Assembly: GCA_035517775.1 (NCBI GenBank)
Contig: DATIYF010000024.1
Location: 132,273-196,272 of the forward strand
Direction of reading: 5' to 3'
Length of the DNA: 64,000 nt
Source: DATIYF01 sp035517775
Lineage (GTDB): Bacteria; Acidobacteriota; Terriglobia; Terriglobales; Acidobacteriaceae
Shown: in pieces, positions 47,257-56,285 of the stretch
Numbering within the stretch: the stretch's first letter is position 1
How the letters are laid out: the number at the start of each line of letters is the position of its first letter
Notes under the pieces: model-generated
The model's input: only the letters and a program-made list of their open reading frames with translations
Told to the model about the DNA's origin: nothing
Databases searched by the model: none
Translations under genes and position numbers: made by a program

Positions 47257-48129
47257 TCAGACTGTTACCCTGGCGGGGCCCAGCACCTGCTCAATCGCCG
47301 CCGCCACGCCGTTCTGATCGTTGGCCAGAGTGACCGCCCAGCCGTTGCCGCGCAGCTCTTCCGATGCATTGCCCATGACAAAGGGCAGTCCGGCGAAGGC
47401 GAGCATCTCGACATCGTTGTAGTTGTCGCCGATGGCCATCACCTCTTCGCGCGCAATGCCGCGATGCTTGGCCCAGCGTTCGAGAGCGTGCCCCTTGGAG
47501 CAGCCGTGATTGAGCACGTCAATCATGAGCAGGTCGCGCACCGGATATTCCGTGCGCAGCACTGTGATCTCGCGCTCGAGGCCGCATGCCCCCAGGGTCT
47601 GAAGCGCCTGCCGCATGCGCGGGAGGGTTCCGCAGAACATGGCCTGCACCGGGTCGCGAACCAGCGAATTCTCAATCGGAATCACGAAGTCAATGAACTG
47701 AAGATTTTTCTCCAGCCAGCGCTGAATGCTCTCATTCAGCTCGCCCATGTGCTCCAGAACCAGCGCGCCTTTTTCTTCGCTGTCAAAAGTGATCACCATG
47801 TTGCCGCGAAACTCGCGCATGGCGGAGCACAGCTTGAGGCAGGTTGCGGCGGGAAGCAGGTCGCGGTGAAAGCGCTCGCCGCGGAGCGAACGGGTCATGG
47901 CGCCGTTGGAGCTGATGAGCCAGAGATCGAAGCCGAGCTGCTCTGCGATAGGCAGCGCGAAAGTATGGCGCCGCCCGGTGACCAGAATGACCTCGACGCC
48001 TTCGGCATGGGCGCGCCGCATGGCGGCCAGGTCAGCCTCAGAAATGCGGAACTGGGGGTTGAGCAGAGTGCCGTCAATATCCACGGCCAGCAGGCGGATG
48101 CAAGGCTTCACCACCAGAAATTGTAGCAT
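47257..48129 (-). CDS. Cof-type HAD family hydrolase
   Basis: About 290 residues. Motif I DIDGTLLNP, motif II VTGRR, a lysine in the region before motif IV and GDNYNDVEMLAFAG (metal site) mark a sugar- or nucleotide-phosphate phosphatase of the Cof/YbiV group. A start at 48159 adds ten residues; the one at 48129 leaves room for the divergent promoter. Divergent from the TPR membrane gene. Confidence 0.84.
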   Translation of the reverse strand: MLQFLVVKPCIRLLAVDIDGTLLNPQFRISEADLAAMRRAHAEGVEVILVTGRRHTFALPIAEQLGFDLWLISSNGAMTRSLRGERFHRDLLPAATCLKLCSAMREFRGNMVITFDSEEKGALVLEHMGELNESIQRWLEKNLQFIDFVIPIENSLVRDPVQAMFCGTLPRMRQALQTLGACGLEREITVLRTEYPVRDLLMIDVLNHGCSKGHALERWAKHRGIAREEVMAIGDNYNDVEMLAFAGLPFVMGNASEELRGNGWAVTLANDQNGVAAAIEQVLGPARVTV

Positions 48130-48180
48130 TCCCGATATCCGCAGGCGCTTCGCGACCATATGCTATATTGCAGAAACATA

Positions 48181-48924
48181 ATGGGTTGGCTTCTTTTCCA
48201 TGCTTTTCCGTGGTGGGGGCTGCTGCTGCAGGTGGCGGCCATCATCCATTTCATCCGCCGCCGCCCGGATTTTTACTGGCTGTTCATTATCCTGTTTTTC
48301 GGCTGGCTGGGGGCGCTGGCGTATATCGGAATCGAAATGGTTCCCGACGCCGGCCTGCTGCGGCAGTCCTTCAAAGTTTTTCCCCGGCGCAAGCGCATTC
48401 GCGAGCTGGAGGCCGCAGTGCGCGATAACCCTTCGGCGGGAAACTATGAGGAATTGGGCGACCTTTATCTGGAAGAGAGCAAGTATGCCAAGGCCCGCCG
48501 CTGCTATGACCGCGCCATCTCGACCCGCACCGATTCGGCTGACCCCTTCTACCGCAGGGCCATCGCCGAAATTCAGATGGCCGACTTCGCCGCGGCGTTG
48601 CCGGATTTGGAGAGGGTCGTGCGCGAGGACCCGAAATACGATCTTCACCGCGCGGCCGGATTGCTGGCCCACGTCTATGCCAACACCGGACATGCGGACA
48701 AAGCGGAGGCGCTTTTTCCCGAAGTAGTTCGCATCTCCACCCTTTCTGAGACGTATTACAACTACGCGAATTTTCTGGCTTCGCAACATCGCGAGAAAGA
48801 AGCCCGGCAATGGGCGGAGCGCATTCTGGCCAAGAGGCCGAATATGCCGGGATACCTGCGCCGCCGCGAACGGCCATGGTTCCGCCGCGCCTATGCGCTT
48901 TTGAGCCGCCTGCCCTCGGCGTAG
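48181..48924 (+). CDS. TPR repeat protein with two N-terminal membrane segments
   Basis: 247 residues from the ATG at 48181. Two hydrophobic segments (about 5-22 and 29-50) are followed by a basic patch (KVFPRRKRIRELE) and TPR-like helices (AGNYEELGDLYLEESKYAKARRCYDRAISTRTDS, in part). It looks like a phospholipase-D-nuclease-N-terminal-like anchor plus a TPR scaffold. It probably organises a membrane complex; partners are unknown. A TATATT box is 12 bp before the ATG. Confidence 0.75.
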   Translation: MGWLLFHAFPWWGLLLQVAAIIHFIRRRPDFYWLFIILFFGWLGALAYIGIEMVPDAGLLRQSFKVFPRRKRIRELEAAVRDNPSAGNYEELGDLYLEESKYAKARRCYDRAISTRTDSADPFYRRAIAEIQMADFAAALPDLERVVREDPKYDLHRAAGLLAHVYANTGHADKAEALFPEVVRISTLSETYYNYANFLASQHREKEARQWAERILAKRPNMPGYLRRRERPWFRRAYALLSRLPSA

Positions 48925-49010
48925 AGACGTAGCTTGCTACGTCTCGGCTTGCTGTGTCTCGGCTTGCTGTGTCACGCGAGAATGGGAGACGTTGCAAGCA
49001 ACGTCTCTAC
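48921..49010. repeat. Composite palindromic repeat between two genes
   Basis: Two perfect 10-bp hairpins, GAGACGTAGC-TT-GCTACGTCTC (48924-48945) and GAGACGTTGC-AA-GCAACGTCTC (48986-49007), flank two tandem copies of TCGGCTTGCTGTGTC. The outer arms GTAGAGACGT and ACGTCTCTAC are inverted repeats of each other, so the whole element could also fold as one. The first stem overlaps the TPR gene's stop region. BIME/REP-like. Confidence 0.75.
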
Positions 49011-49036
49011 AGCGGACGAAGTGCTAAACTCCCAGC

Positions 49037-50239
49037 GTGGCCCGACTCACTCATTTTGAGTGCACCAAATGTGGTGCAATCATCAGCGCCGGCCAGCCGC
49101 GGACTGTTTGCCCGCAGGATGGCGGCGTGCTTTTCGCCCGCTACGATCTCAAATCCCTAAAGCAGGACTTTAAGCCCTCCTCGCTTGCCGGTCGTATGGC
49201 AACCATGTGGCGCTACGCCGACGTTCTGCCCCAGGCCTCGCCCGTCACCCTGGGCGAAGGTTTCACCCCGCTGCTCGCCAGCCGCACCGTGCCCGGGCTT
49301 TTTATCAAGGAAGAAGGCGTAAATCCTACGGGATCGTTTAAGGCGCGAGGGCTTGCGGCGGCCGTAACCATGGCCCGCGCCTTCGGCTTAACCAAACTGG
49401 CCATTCCGACCGCAGGCAACGCCGGCAGCGCGCTCGCTGCCTACGCCTCGGCGGGCGGTCTGGAAGCGCACGTCTTTATGCCCATGGATGTTCCCGAGGC
49501 CAACAAGGTGGAATGCGAATCCTTCGGGGCCCGCGTCACCCTGGTGGATGGGCTGATCGGCGACTGCGCCCGCATGGTGGCCGAGCGTGCGGAGCGCGAG
49601 GGCTGGTTCGATGTTTCCACCCTGAAAGAGCCCTTTCGCGTCGAGGGCAAGAAAACTATGGGCTACGAGGTGGCCGAGCAACTGGGCTGGAAGCTGCCGC
49701 AGAGCATTATTTATCCCTGCGGCGGCGGCGTGGGCCTGATCGGCATGTGGAAGGCCTTCGACGAAATGGAAGAGCTGGGTTGGATTGGCCCGGAGCGCCC
49801 GCGCATGATCGCTGCCCAGGCAAGCGGTTGCGCTCCTATTGTGAAAGCATTTCATGAGGGCAAGGCCACGGCCGAGCCGTGGCCCGATGCTTCTACAGTT
49901 GCAGCCGGTCTGCGCGTGCCCAGGCCGTATGGCGACTACCTGATCCTCGACATTTTGAAGAAAAGCCGCGGGGTAGCGGTGGCCGTCGGCGACGAGGAGA
50001 TTATGGAGGCTCTCACTCACTGGGCCCGCGTGGAAGGCCTGTTTGCCTCGCCCGAAGGGGCGGCGGCGCTGGCCGCCTATCGCAAGCTGCGCGGACGCGG
50101 TTTCTTCGCCGCCGGCGAAATGGTCGTGCTGTTCAACACCGGCTCGGGGTTGAAGTATCTAGACGTGATCACCGACTGGGGTAAGCGCGACAAGTTGCCC
50201 GGCGTCCGCCACATGGGCGGAATCATCGGGCCGTACTAA
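49037..50239 (+). CDS. thrC: Threonine synthase
   Basis: 400 residues from a GTG start. An N-terminal zinc-ribbon-like segment (CTKCGA...CPQDGG) precedes a fold-type II PLP enzyme with the Schiff-base lysine in GSFKARG, the phosphate-binding PTAGNAGSALAAY and a C-terminal FNTGSGLKY. Reaction: O-phosphohomoserine to threonine and phosphate. It matches the long-form archaeal/plant-like threonine synthase with the extra ribbon. Confidence 0.92.
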   Translation: MARLTHFECTKCGAIISAGQPRTVCPQDGGVLFARYDLKSLKQDFKPSSLAGRMATMWRYADVLPQASPVTLGEGFTPLLASRTVPGLFIKEEGVNPTGSFKARGLAAAVTMARAFGLTKLAIPTAGNAGSALAAYASAGGLEAHVFMPMDVPEANKVECESFGARVTLVDGLIGDCARMVAERAEREGWFDVSTLKEPFRVEGKKTMGYEVAEQLGWKLPQSIIYPCGGGVGLIGMWKAFDEMEELGWIGPERPRMIAAQASGCAPIVKAFHEGKATAEPWPDASTVAAGLRVPRPYGDYLILDILKKSRGVAVAVGDEEIMEALTHWARVEGLFASPEGAAALAAYRKLRGRGFFAAGEMVVLFNTGSGLKYLDVITDWGKRDKLPGVRHMGGIIGPY

Positions 50240-50405
50240 GCGAGCGCTCGCATCCGTGTGTTATTCCCGCACGGAAGCTGCGAGAATGGCTCTGTGTACA
50301 GAAGCTGGTCCGGTCGCGAGAACAAATGACGGCGCAATGGCAAAGCCAGCCACCGAAGCGAAAAGCTGACGGCTGAAAGCTGATAGCTGAAAGCTCTCAC
50401 CGGCG

Positions 50406-51626
50406 ATGACCCATCGGCTCTACTATCACGATTCCTTCCTCTACGACTTCGAGGCGCAAGTCATCCGGCTTGAAACCGGCCCCCGTCCGGCGGTTGAGCT
50501 CGATCAGACCGCGTTCTATCCCACCAGCGGGGGGCAGGTCTTCGATAGCGGCTGGATCGTGCTGCCTTCGGGCGAAAGACTGCGAATTACCGAGGTTGCG
50601 GAAGATGAGAGCAGCGGCTCGATTCTGCATTTCCTCGAGAATCCCGCCGCTCTCGAGAGCGGAAGCCGGGTGCGCGGGCTGATTGACGCCGGCCGCCGCC
50701 GCGATCACATGCAGCAGCACTCCGGCCAGCACGTGCTCTCCGCTGCTTTTCTCCGTCTCTTCGAGATGCCGACCGTTTCCTTTCACATGGGCGCCGATTC
50801 CTGCTCGATTGATCTGGAGACAAAGGCCTTGAGCCCGCAGCAAGTCGCCGAGGCCGAGCGGCTGGCCAATGAAGTTGTGCTCGAGGACCGCCCGGTCAGC
50901 ATCCGCTTCGTTAGCCAGGAAGAGGCGCACACGCTGGGACTGAGAAAGATTCCTCCGGTCGAACGCGACCAGTTGCGGCTGATTGATATTCGCGACTTCG
51001 ACCTGACCGCCTGCGGCGGAACCCACGTCAGCGGCACCGGGCAGATTGGGAGCATCCTGCTGCGCAAGACAGAGAAAGTGCGCCAGGGCTGGCGCGTGGA
51101 ATTTGTCTGCGGCCTGCGCGCCGTGGCCACAGCCCGGCGCGATTACGCCGCTCTGAGCGAGGCCGCCGCGCTTTTCTCCAGCCACATATGGGATGTGCCC
51201 GGGCAAATCCGCAAATCGCAGGAAGAAGCACGGGCCTCGCGCAAGGCCCGAGAAGCGATTCTCGAAGAGTTGGCCGATCTGTATGCCAGCCGCATGGTCT
51301 CCGAGACTCCAGAATCGAACGGACGCCAGGTTGTCGTCCGCGTATTCCCCGATCGCGATCTCGCCTTCATCAAGCTGCTGGGGCAGCGCCTTTGCCGGCA
51401 AAGCGCGCCGGTGGTCGCCTTGCTGGGCACCAACACTCCGCCGGCAGCGCTGGTCTTTGCTCAGTCCCCCGGCCAGCCCTTTGACATGAACGCCCTCATC
51501 CGCGAGGCCCTGGCCAAACTGGGCGGCCGCGGCGGCGGCAGCAAGGATATGGCTCAGGGCGGCCCGCAAGATATACAGGCCATAGACCGCAGGCTTGCAG
51601 AGTTAGCTTCCCGCCTGCGGGCATGA
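50406..51626 (+). CDS. AlaX-like alanyl-tRNA editing protein with DHHA1 domain
   Basis: 406 residues. The editing core has HMQQHSGQHVLS (two zinc His in HxxxH) and CGGTH. An N-terminal beta-domain (YHDSFLYDFEAQVIR, DQTAFYPTSGGQ) is like AlaRS domain II, and a C-terminal DHHA1-like segment ends FVCGLRA...GGRGGGSKDMAQGG. There is no aminoacylation domain. Role: trans-hydrolysis of Ser-tRNA(Ala) or Gly-tRNA(Ala). Located 166 bp downstream of threonine synthase. Confidence 0.88.
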   Translation: MTHRLYYHDSFLYDFEAQVIRLETGPRPAVELDQTAFYPTSGGQVFDSGWIVLPSGERLRITEVAEDESSGSILHFLENPAALESGSRVRGLIDAGRRRDHMQQHSGQHVLSAAFLRLFEMPTVSFHMGADSCSIDLETKALSPQQVAEAERLANEVVLEDRPVSIRFVSQEEAHTLGLRKIPPVERDQLRLIDIRDFDLTACGGTHVSGTGQIGSILLRKTEKVRQGWRVEFVCGLRAVATARRDYAALSEAAALFSSHIWDVPGQIRKSQEEARASRKAREAILEELADLYASRMVSETPESNGRQVVVRVFPDRDLAFIKLLGQRLCRQSAPVVALLGTNTPPAALVFAQSPGQPFDMNALIREALAKLGGRGGGSKDMAQGGPQDIQAIDRRLAELASRLRA

Positions 51627-51675
51627 GGCCGCGCATCGGCTCTTGCATCGTGCTACATTTCCTTCAGCGTAGCTC

Positions 51676-53025
51676 ATGGAACAGCGCCTCATTCTCGTTA
51701 ATCTGCTGATCAAGCTGGGTATCGCCGCTTCGGCGGCCAGCATTCTGGGCCGCTCGGTCGAATTCAAATCACTGCTGTTTCACGAGGAGCGCACTCTCAA
51801 GCAGAAGATTTATCTCGTGCTGTGGATTGGCGTTCCCATGGCGCTGGGAGTTTGGATCCGGTTCAGCGCCAAGAGCTTTTTCGCCGGCGACCTGACGCTC
51901 GAAACCACGGTGCTGCTCGGCATCATCGCCGGCCGTTTTGCCGGCATGGCCGGGGGTGCGCTGATTGCTTTTCCGGCCCTGCTGCATGGCGAGTGGGCTA
52001 CGCTCCCCTTTGCCCTGCTGTGCGGGTTCCTCTCCGGCCAACTGCGGGAGATGGCTCCTTCTCACGAAGATATCTGGTCCTTCTCGCCTTTTATTGATCT
52101 CAGCATTTACCGCTGGATACGCCGCAATCTGCCCAAGCCGCGCTTCGACTGGCAGATCATGTTTTTCGGCACCATCTTTGCCTTGCGCTTCCTGCACACG
52201 GAACTCGCGCACGTGCGCCCGCGAATCACCTTCAGCCTGGAAAGCCCCAACCTCTGGGTGGAAGCCCTGATTTATGCCACTTCGGTCATGGTGATCGGCA
52301 CCGAGCTGAAAATCTGGAACAGCGTGCGCATTCAGATCAAGCTCGAAGAGCAGGAGCGCATGCTGCTGCAGGCGCGCATGGAGGCGTTGCAGAACCAGAT
52401 CAATCCCCACTTTCTGTTCAACACGCTGAATTCGGTCTCCTCGCTGGTGCGCTTCGATCCAGATACCGCGCGCGAAATGATCATCAAGCTGGCCAACATC
52501 CTGCGCCGCCTGCTGAGCAGCGCCGAGGCCTTCGTGGCGTTGCGCGAAGAAGTGGAGTTCATTGACAACTACCTGGATATCGAAGTGGTGCGCTTCGGCC
52601 GCGACAAGCTGCAGGTGGTGAAGGAACTCGACCCGGCCTCGCTGGAAGTGATGGTGCCCAGCATGCTCCTGCAGCCGCTGGTGGAAAACTCCATCAAGCA
52701 CGGCCTCTCCTCCAAGATCGATGGCGGCAGCATCTACCTGCGCAGCCGGCTCACCGATTCGCAACTGGTCATCGAAGTGGAGGATAACGGCGTGGGCATG
52801 GGCTCGGCCAATCTTCTGGAGCGCCCCACCGGCCTGGGCGGCACCGGCATCGGCATGGCCAACGTCGCCGAACGCCTGAAAGTGCTCTACGGCGAAACCG
52901 CGCGCATGACCATTGACAGCCGGGAAGGGAAGGGAACCCTGGTGCGCCTGCGCCTGCCCGCCCTGCAGATGGAAGGCGCCATTCCGGCCGGGCTCTACGA
53001 AGAGCGCTCCAGCACGCGGCGATAG
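51676..53025 (+). CDS. LytS-type sensor histidine kinase (5TM receptor)
   Basis: 449 residues. An N-terminal 5TMR-LYT-like membrane region (about 1-200) is followed by a His_kinase domain with QNQINPHFLFNTLNS (phospho-acceptor His) and an ATPase domain with LVENSIKHGL (N box), VEDNGVGMG (G1) and GGTGIGMANVAERL. No LytTR response regulator is adjacent. Its 3' end overlaps the convergent bshA gene by 31 bp. Confidence 0.88.
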   Translation: MEQRLILVNLLIKLGIAASAASILGRSVEFKSLLFHEERTLKQKIYLVLWIGVPMALGVWIRFSAKSFFAGDLTLETTVLLGIIAGRFAGMAGGALIAFPALLHGEWATLPFALLCGFLSGQLREMAPSHEDIWSFSPFIDLSIYRWIRRNLPKPRFDWQIMFFGTIFALRFLHTELAHVRPRITFSLESPNLWVEALIYATSVMVIGTELKIWNSVRIQIKLEEQERMLLQARMEALQNQINPHFLFNTLNSVSSLVRFDPDTAREMIIKLANILRRLLSSAEAFVALREEVEFIDNYLDIEVVRFGRDKLQVVKELDPASLEVMVPSMLLQPLVENSIKHGLSSKIDGGSIYLRSRLTDSQLVIEVEDNGVGMGSANLLERPTGLGGTGIGMANVAERLKVLYGETARMTIDSREGKGTLVRLRLPALQMEGAIPAGLYEERSSTRR

Positions 53026-54137
53026 AAATTTTCGTATTCCGGAATAATTTTGCTGGCGCAAAAGCGTGAGCGCGCCGCCGCCCGGCAGACCTTGCCCATC
53101 TCGCGCAAGCGAGTCTCGTTGCCCAACAAGTCCAGGGCGTAGCGGGCCATGGTATCCACATCGCCCACATCGGCGAGAAATCCCGTCTTTCCGTGCTCCA
53201 CCACTTCCGGTATGCCGCCCGCGCGGGTGGCGATGGGCACCACTTCGCAAGCCATGGCCTCGAGCGCGGCCAAGCCGAAGGACTCCAGTTCGCTGGGCAG
53301 CAGAAGAATGTCGGCGAGGGCCAGCTTCTCATGAATCTGGTCCTGCTTGCCCAGGAACAGCACGTCGTCATGGATGCCTTTCTGCACCGCCAGCCATTCC
53401 GCGGGCGAGCGGTCAGGGCCATCGCCCATCAGCAGAAGTTTGCAGGGAACCTGCTTGCGCACCCGGTCGAAAATCTCAATCGTATCGGTGACCCGCTTCA
53501 CCGGGCGAAAATTCGAAATGTGCGCCAGAATACGCTCGCCCTTGGGCGCGTATTCCTTGCGCAGTTCGGCGGCATCCACCGGCCGCAGGTACATATCGCA
53601 GTTCACGAAGTTGTAGATCACCTGAATGTTGTTCTTGATATCGAATTCGCGCAGGGTGCGGTCGCGCAGGTACTGCGAAACCGCGGTCACACCGTCGCTT
53701 TGCTCGATGGAAAACCGGGTAATGGGAAGATACGAGCGGTCGAGGCCCACCAGGGTGATATCGGTGCCGTGCAGGGTGGTAACGAAGGGCAGCCTGCGCC
53801 CGCGAGGCTTGGCCGCGAGCATTTGCCGCGCCAGCAGCGCGCTCACCGAGTGCGGAATAGCGTAGTGCACGTGCAGCAGGTCGAGATCGTAGAGCTCTGA
53901 GACCTCAGCCATGCGCGTCGCCAGCGCCAGATCGTAGGGCGGATAGTCAAACAGCGGGTAACGGGAAACTTCCACCTCGTGATAGTGAATATTGGGCTGG
54001 GGTGCGTTCAGGCGGATGGGCTGGGCGTAAGAAATGAAGTGAATTTCGTGGCCGCGCTGGGCCAGCTCCAGGCCCAGCTCAGTGGCAACTACACCGCTGC
54101 CGCCGTAGGTCGGGTAACAGGTGATTCCGATTTTCAT
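52995..54137 (-). CDS. bshA: N-acetyl-alpha-D-glucosaminyl L-malate synthase BshA
   Basis: 380 residues from the ATG giving MKIGITCYPTYGGSGVVATELG, the family start; ten extra residues upstream are not used. A GT4 (GT-B) glycosyltransferase: THGTDITLVG, FNPV-like HISNFRPVKR and ELESFGLAALEAMACEVVPIATRAGG with the E-x7-E type donor site. Reaction: UDP-GlcNAc plus L-malate, first step of bacillithiol synthesis. Its 3' end overlaps the kinase gene on the other strand by 31 bp. No bshB or bshC in the window. Confidence 0.92.
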   Translation of the reverse strand: MKIGITCYPTYGGSGVVATELGLELAQRGHEIHFISYAQPIRLNAPQPNIHYHEVEVSRYPLFDYPPYDLALATRMAEVSELYDLDLLHVHYAIPHSVSALLARQMLAAKPRGRRLPFVTTLHGTDITLVGLDRSYLPITRFSIEQSDGVTAVSQYLRDRTLREFDIKNNIQVIYNFVNCDMYLRPVDAAELRKEYAPKGERILAHISNFRPVKRVTDTIEIFDRVRKQVPCKLLLMGDGPDRSPAEWLAVQKGIHDDVLFLGKQDQIHEKLALADILLLPSELESFGLAALEAMACEVVPIATRAGGIPEVVEHGKTGFLADVGDVDTMARYALDLLGNETRLREMGKVCRAAARSRFCASKIIPEYENFYRRVLERSS

Positions 54138-54242
54138 GCAGTCCCCGGGCCGGGCGGCCCATTCCATTCGATGGCCGCGGCCATGCCGGGATTCACATTT
54201 TACCCGGCTTATATCCCTGGAACCGGGCTTGGGAAGGGCAAT

Positions 54243-54911
54243 TCAGGAGCTGCTGCCGGCCGCGGCCTGAAACATCTCCAGGTAACGCTGCAGACGCTCC
54301 TGGCCGGTTTCGTCGAGGCCTGTGAATTCGATGCCCATGCCCACGCCGGGGTCGCTGGCGCGGATGACGCCGTTGGTGACAACCTTTTCCTGATTGAGCC
54401 AGAAGGTAACGCTCAGGTGCGTGCCCAGAGGCAGCGGAGTCAGCGACTCGACATAACATCCCCGGCCGCTTATGTCTGAGGCGGAAGTCTGCATGTGCGC
54501 CCCGCCGCCGCGCTCATCCCGCAGCTCGAGCGGAAAGCGCACCTTAAAGCGCGGATACTGGCGTTTGTTCGAGCCGCTGGGGGCGGCGCGTCCAGGCACC
54601 TTCGGGGCCGCGGCGGCCTCCGCCGGCCAGGGACACTGCTGCCCGGGCATGAGCTGCACCTCGGCCAGAATGCGCTGCGGCAGTCCGGCATCCTTCACTC
54701 TCAGCACGCGGAAGCGCGCCTTCTTGTCCTCGTGCTGAACCCCGATCACTTCTTCCGTCTTCAGCGCATGCTCAATGCCGGAAAGCAGCGCGCTCTCACT
54801 GGTCAGGTTGCGCGCCATCACGTTTTGAAAAAAAGGACGGCCCTCCGCATTCATGCCCCAAATGCGCACCAGAAGCTGCGGCCCGCCCTGCGATTCTGCC
54901 TGCGTCTCCAT
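54243..54911 (-). CDS. PilZ domain-containing protein
   Basis: About 222 residues (ATG at 54911; a GTG at 54995 would add 28). Two similar halves: GRPFFQNVMARNLTSESALLSGIEH, and RQYPRFKVRFPLELRD with SDISGRGCYVES, the RxxxR and D/NxSxxG motifs of a cyclic-di-GMP-binding PilZ fold. The first half resembles PilZ without the RxxxR arginines. The receptor probably couples c-di-GMP to envelope or motility functions. Confidence 0.83.
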   Translation of the reverse strand: METQAESQGGPQLLVRIWGMNAEGRPFFQNVMARNLTSESALLSGIEHALKTEEVIGVQHEDKKARFRVLRVKDAGLPQRILAEVQLMPGQQCPWPAEAAAAPKVPGRAAPSGSNKRQYPRFKVRFPLELRDERGGGAHMQTSASDISGRGCYVESLTPLPLGTHLSVTFWLNQEKVVTNGVIRASDPGVGMGIEFTGLDETGQERLQRYLEMFQAAAGSSS

Positions 54912-55014
54912 GGAATGAAACGGTCCGGTGTTCCCTCCGTGGCTCGCACAATCATAACCTGCCTGTGCCGCCCCGCGGTTATGAACTAGATGCACCTAAA
55001 GTAACCACGGCTGC

Positions 55015-55884
55015 TTAGGCCAGCTCGCGGTAGGAGATGAGTTCGATGCCGTTGCGGGCAAAAAGATGGCGGGTCTCGGCCGCAGTCAGGATCGCCAGCT
55101 CCCGCTCCCGCGACTGCCGCAGCCGGGTGCGCACCTTCTGCAGCTGGGCGTCGTAGTAGCCGGGGTGGCAGACGAATTCCCAGGTCCCCTCCGGGATATG
55201 GTCCACAATCCAGGCAAACAGGCGCTGGCCCAGAGAGCCGGTGGCGGCGATCCCGAAGGTGCCGCTGGGGGTGGAAAGTCCGGCGGCCGCCACACGCTCG
55301 CGAAACGCCTGCGCCCACACGCTGGTCGCGCCCGAGGCCAGTTCACGCCTTCCCAGTCCCGGCCAGCGGGCGAACTGCTTCAGGCGGAAGGGCGCAAAGG
55401 GATTGCGGACGGCATGCACGCCGCAGGCCTGCGCCGCCCGCAGCAGCGGCTGGAGCACAAAGGGCAGAACGTGCAGGTGCTTGTGAGTATCCACGTGCGT
55501 GACGGTCAGCCCGGCCGATTGCAGCTTGCGGATCTGCGCCGCCGCCTCGGCTTCGATCTCGCTTGCGTCCAGTTGGCCGCGCAGCGCTCGATAGGCAAAA
55601 CCGCTCCAGCCGTCATAGAAGTGCGCGCCTTCCGCATCGCAGCGTTCGATCAGGCTTGGCACCTTGAAGGCGGGCAGCGCCGGCGACCCATCGGCCAGTA
55701 CGACGTGGCAGCCCACGCTCAGGCGCGGCGCGGCCAGGCTGAGCCGTACTGCATCTTCAAACTCCGCGCTTTCCGCCATCAGCGTGGTAGAGGTCACGGC
55801 GCCTTTTTCATGCGCCGTAGCGATAGCGCGGTTCACACCTGTGGTTAAGCCGAAATCATCGGCGTTGACGATGAGGCGGCGCAC
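55015..55884 (-). CDS. YdjC/ChbG-HpnK family carbohydrate deacetylase
   Basis: 289 residues from a GTG start. The metal ligands are seen in NADDFGLTTGVN, HVVLADG region and THVDTHKHLH, the family signature. It deacetylates an acetylated amino sugar or hopanoid-linked sugar; which one is unknown. It is 103 bp upstream of the PilZ gene on the same strand; bshA is further downstream, but a LmbE-type BshB is not what this protein is. Confidence 0.85.
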   Translation of the reverse strand: MRRLIVNADDFGLTTGVNRAIATAHEKGAVTSTTLMAESAEFEDAVRLSLAAPRLSVGCHVVLADGSPALPAFKVPSLIERCDAEGAHFYDGWSGFAYRALRGQLDASEIEAEAAAQIRKLQSAGLTVTHVDTHKHLHVLPFVLQPLLRAAQACGVHAVRNPFAPFRLKQFARWPGLGRRELASGATSVWAQAFRERVAAAGLSTPSGTFGIAATGSLGQRLFAWIVDHIPEGTWEFVCHPGYYDAQLQKVRTRLRQSRERELAILTAAETRHLFARNGIELISYRELA

Positions 55885-56198
55885 CGCGTCAGTCTAACAA
55901 GAGGCGCAAGCAAAAGTGGCAAGTGCATAGCATTTCACATGCTGATCGCAGGAAGGCAGGGCACGAGTGTACTCGTGCCGATACGGTTGGAAATTCATGG
56001 GCGCTTTAGCGCCTTGGGTTTCAAGGCAGGTACATTGGTGCGGAACAGTTGCGCCTCGACGGCGCCAGCTTGTGGTGCGGTCTTGGTGGCGCGGCTGAAG
56101 CCGTGCCCACACCTCGCTCCATGGCGGAAGCGCAACGCCCTGCCTGGGTTATACTCAAAACGAAGTTGCCTTTCCCCGTGGCTGTGTCAGCGGGCGTG
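55885..56198. other. Gene-free gap with short perfect palindromes
   Basis: About 314 bases. It holds GGCACGAGT-GT-ACTCGTGCC (55960-55979) and GGCGC-TTTA-GCGCC (56000-56013), both perfect hairpins, and GGTGGCGCGGCTGAAGCCGTGCC-like half-dyads. No convincing ORF; the longest reading covers the tRNA and is rejected. The tRNA-Val promoter must lie near its right end, but no clear hexamers were seen. Confidence 0.55.
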
Positions 56199-56275
56199 GG
56201 GCGGTTAGCTCAGCTGGTTAGAGCGCGTGCCTTACAAGCACGAGGTCGCAGGTTCGAGCCCTGCACTGCCCACCA
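56199..56275 (+). tRNA. tRNA-Val (TAC)
   Basis: 77 bases with CCA encoded. Acceptor stem GGGCGGT/ACTGCCC (one G-U pair), D arm GCTC...GAGC, anticodon loop CTTACAA giving anticodon TAC, T arm GCAGG-TTCGAGC-CCTGC. Reads GTA codons. Discriminator A before CCA. Confidence 0.97.
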
Positions 56276-56285
56276 TCCCAGTTTT

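Noticed and set aside
51769..53250. 493-residue minus-strand ORF
   Set aside because: Antisense to the LytS-type kinase and frame-shadow of bshA.
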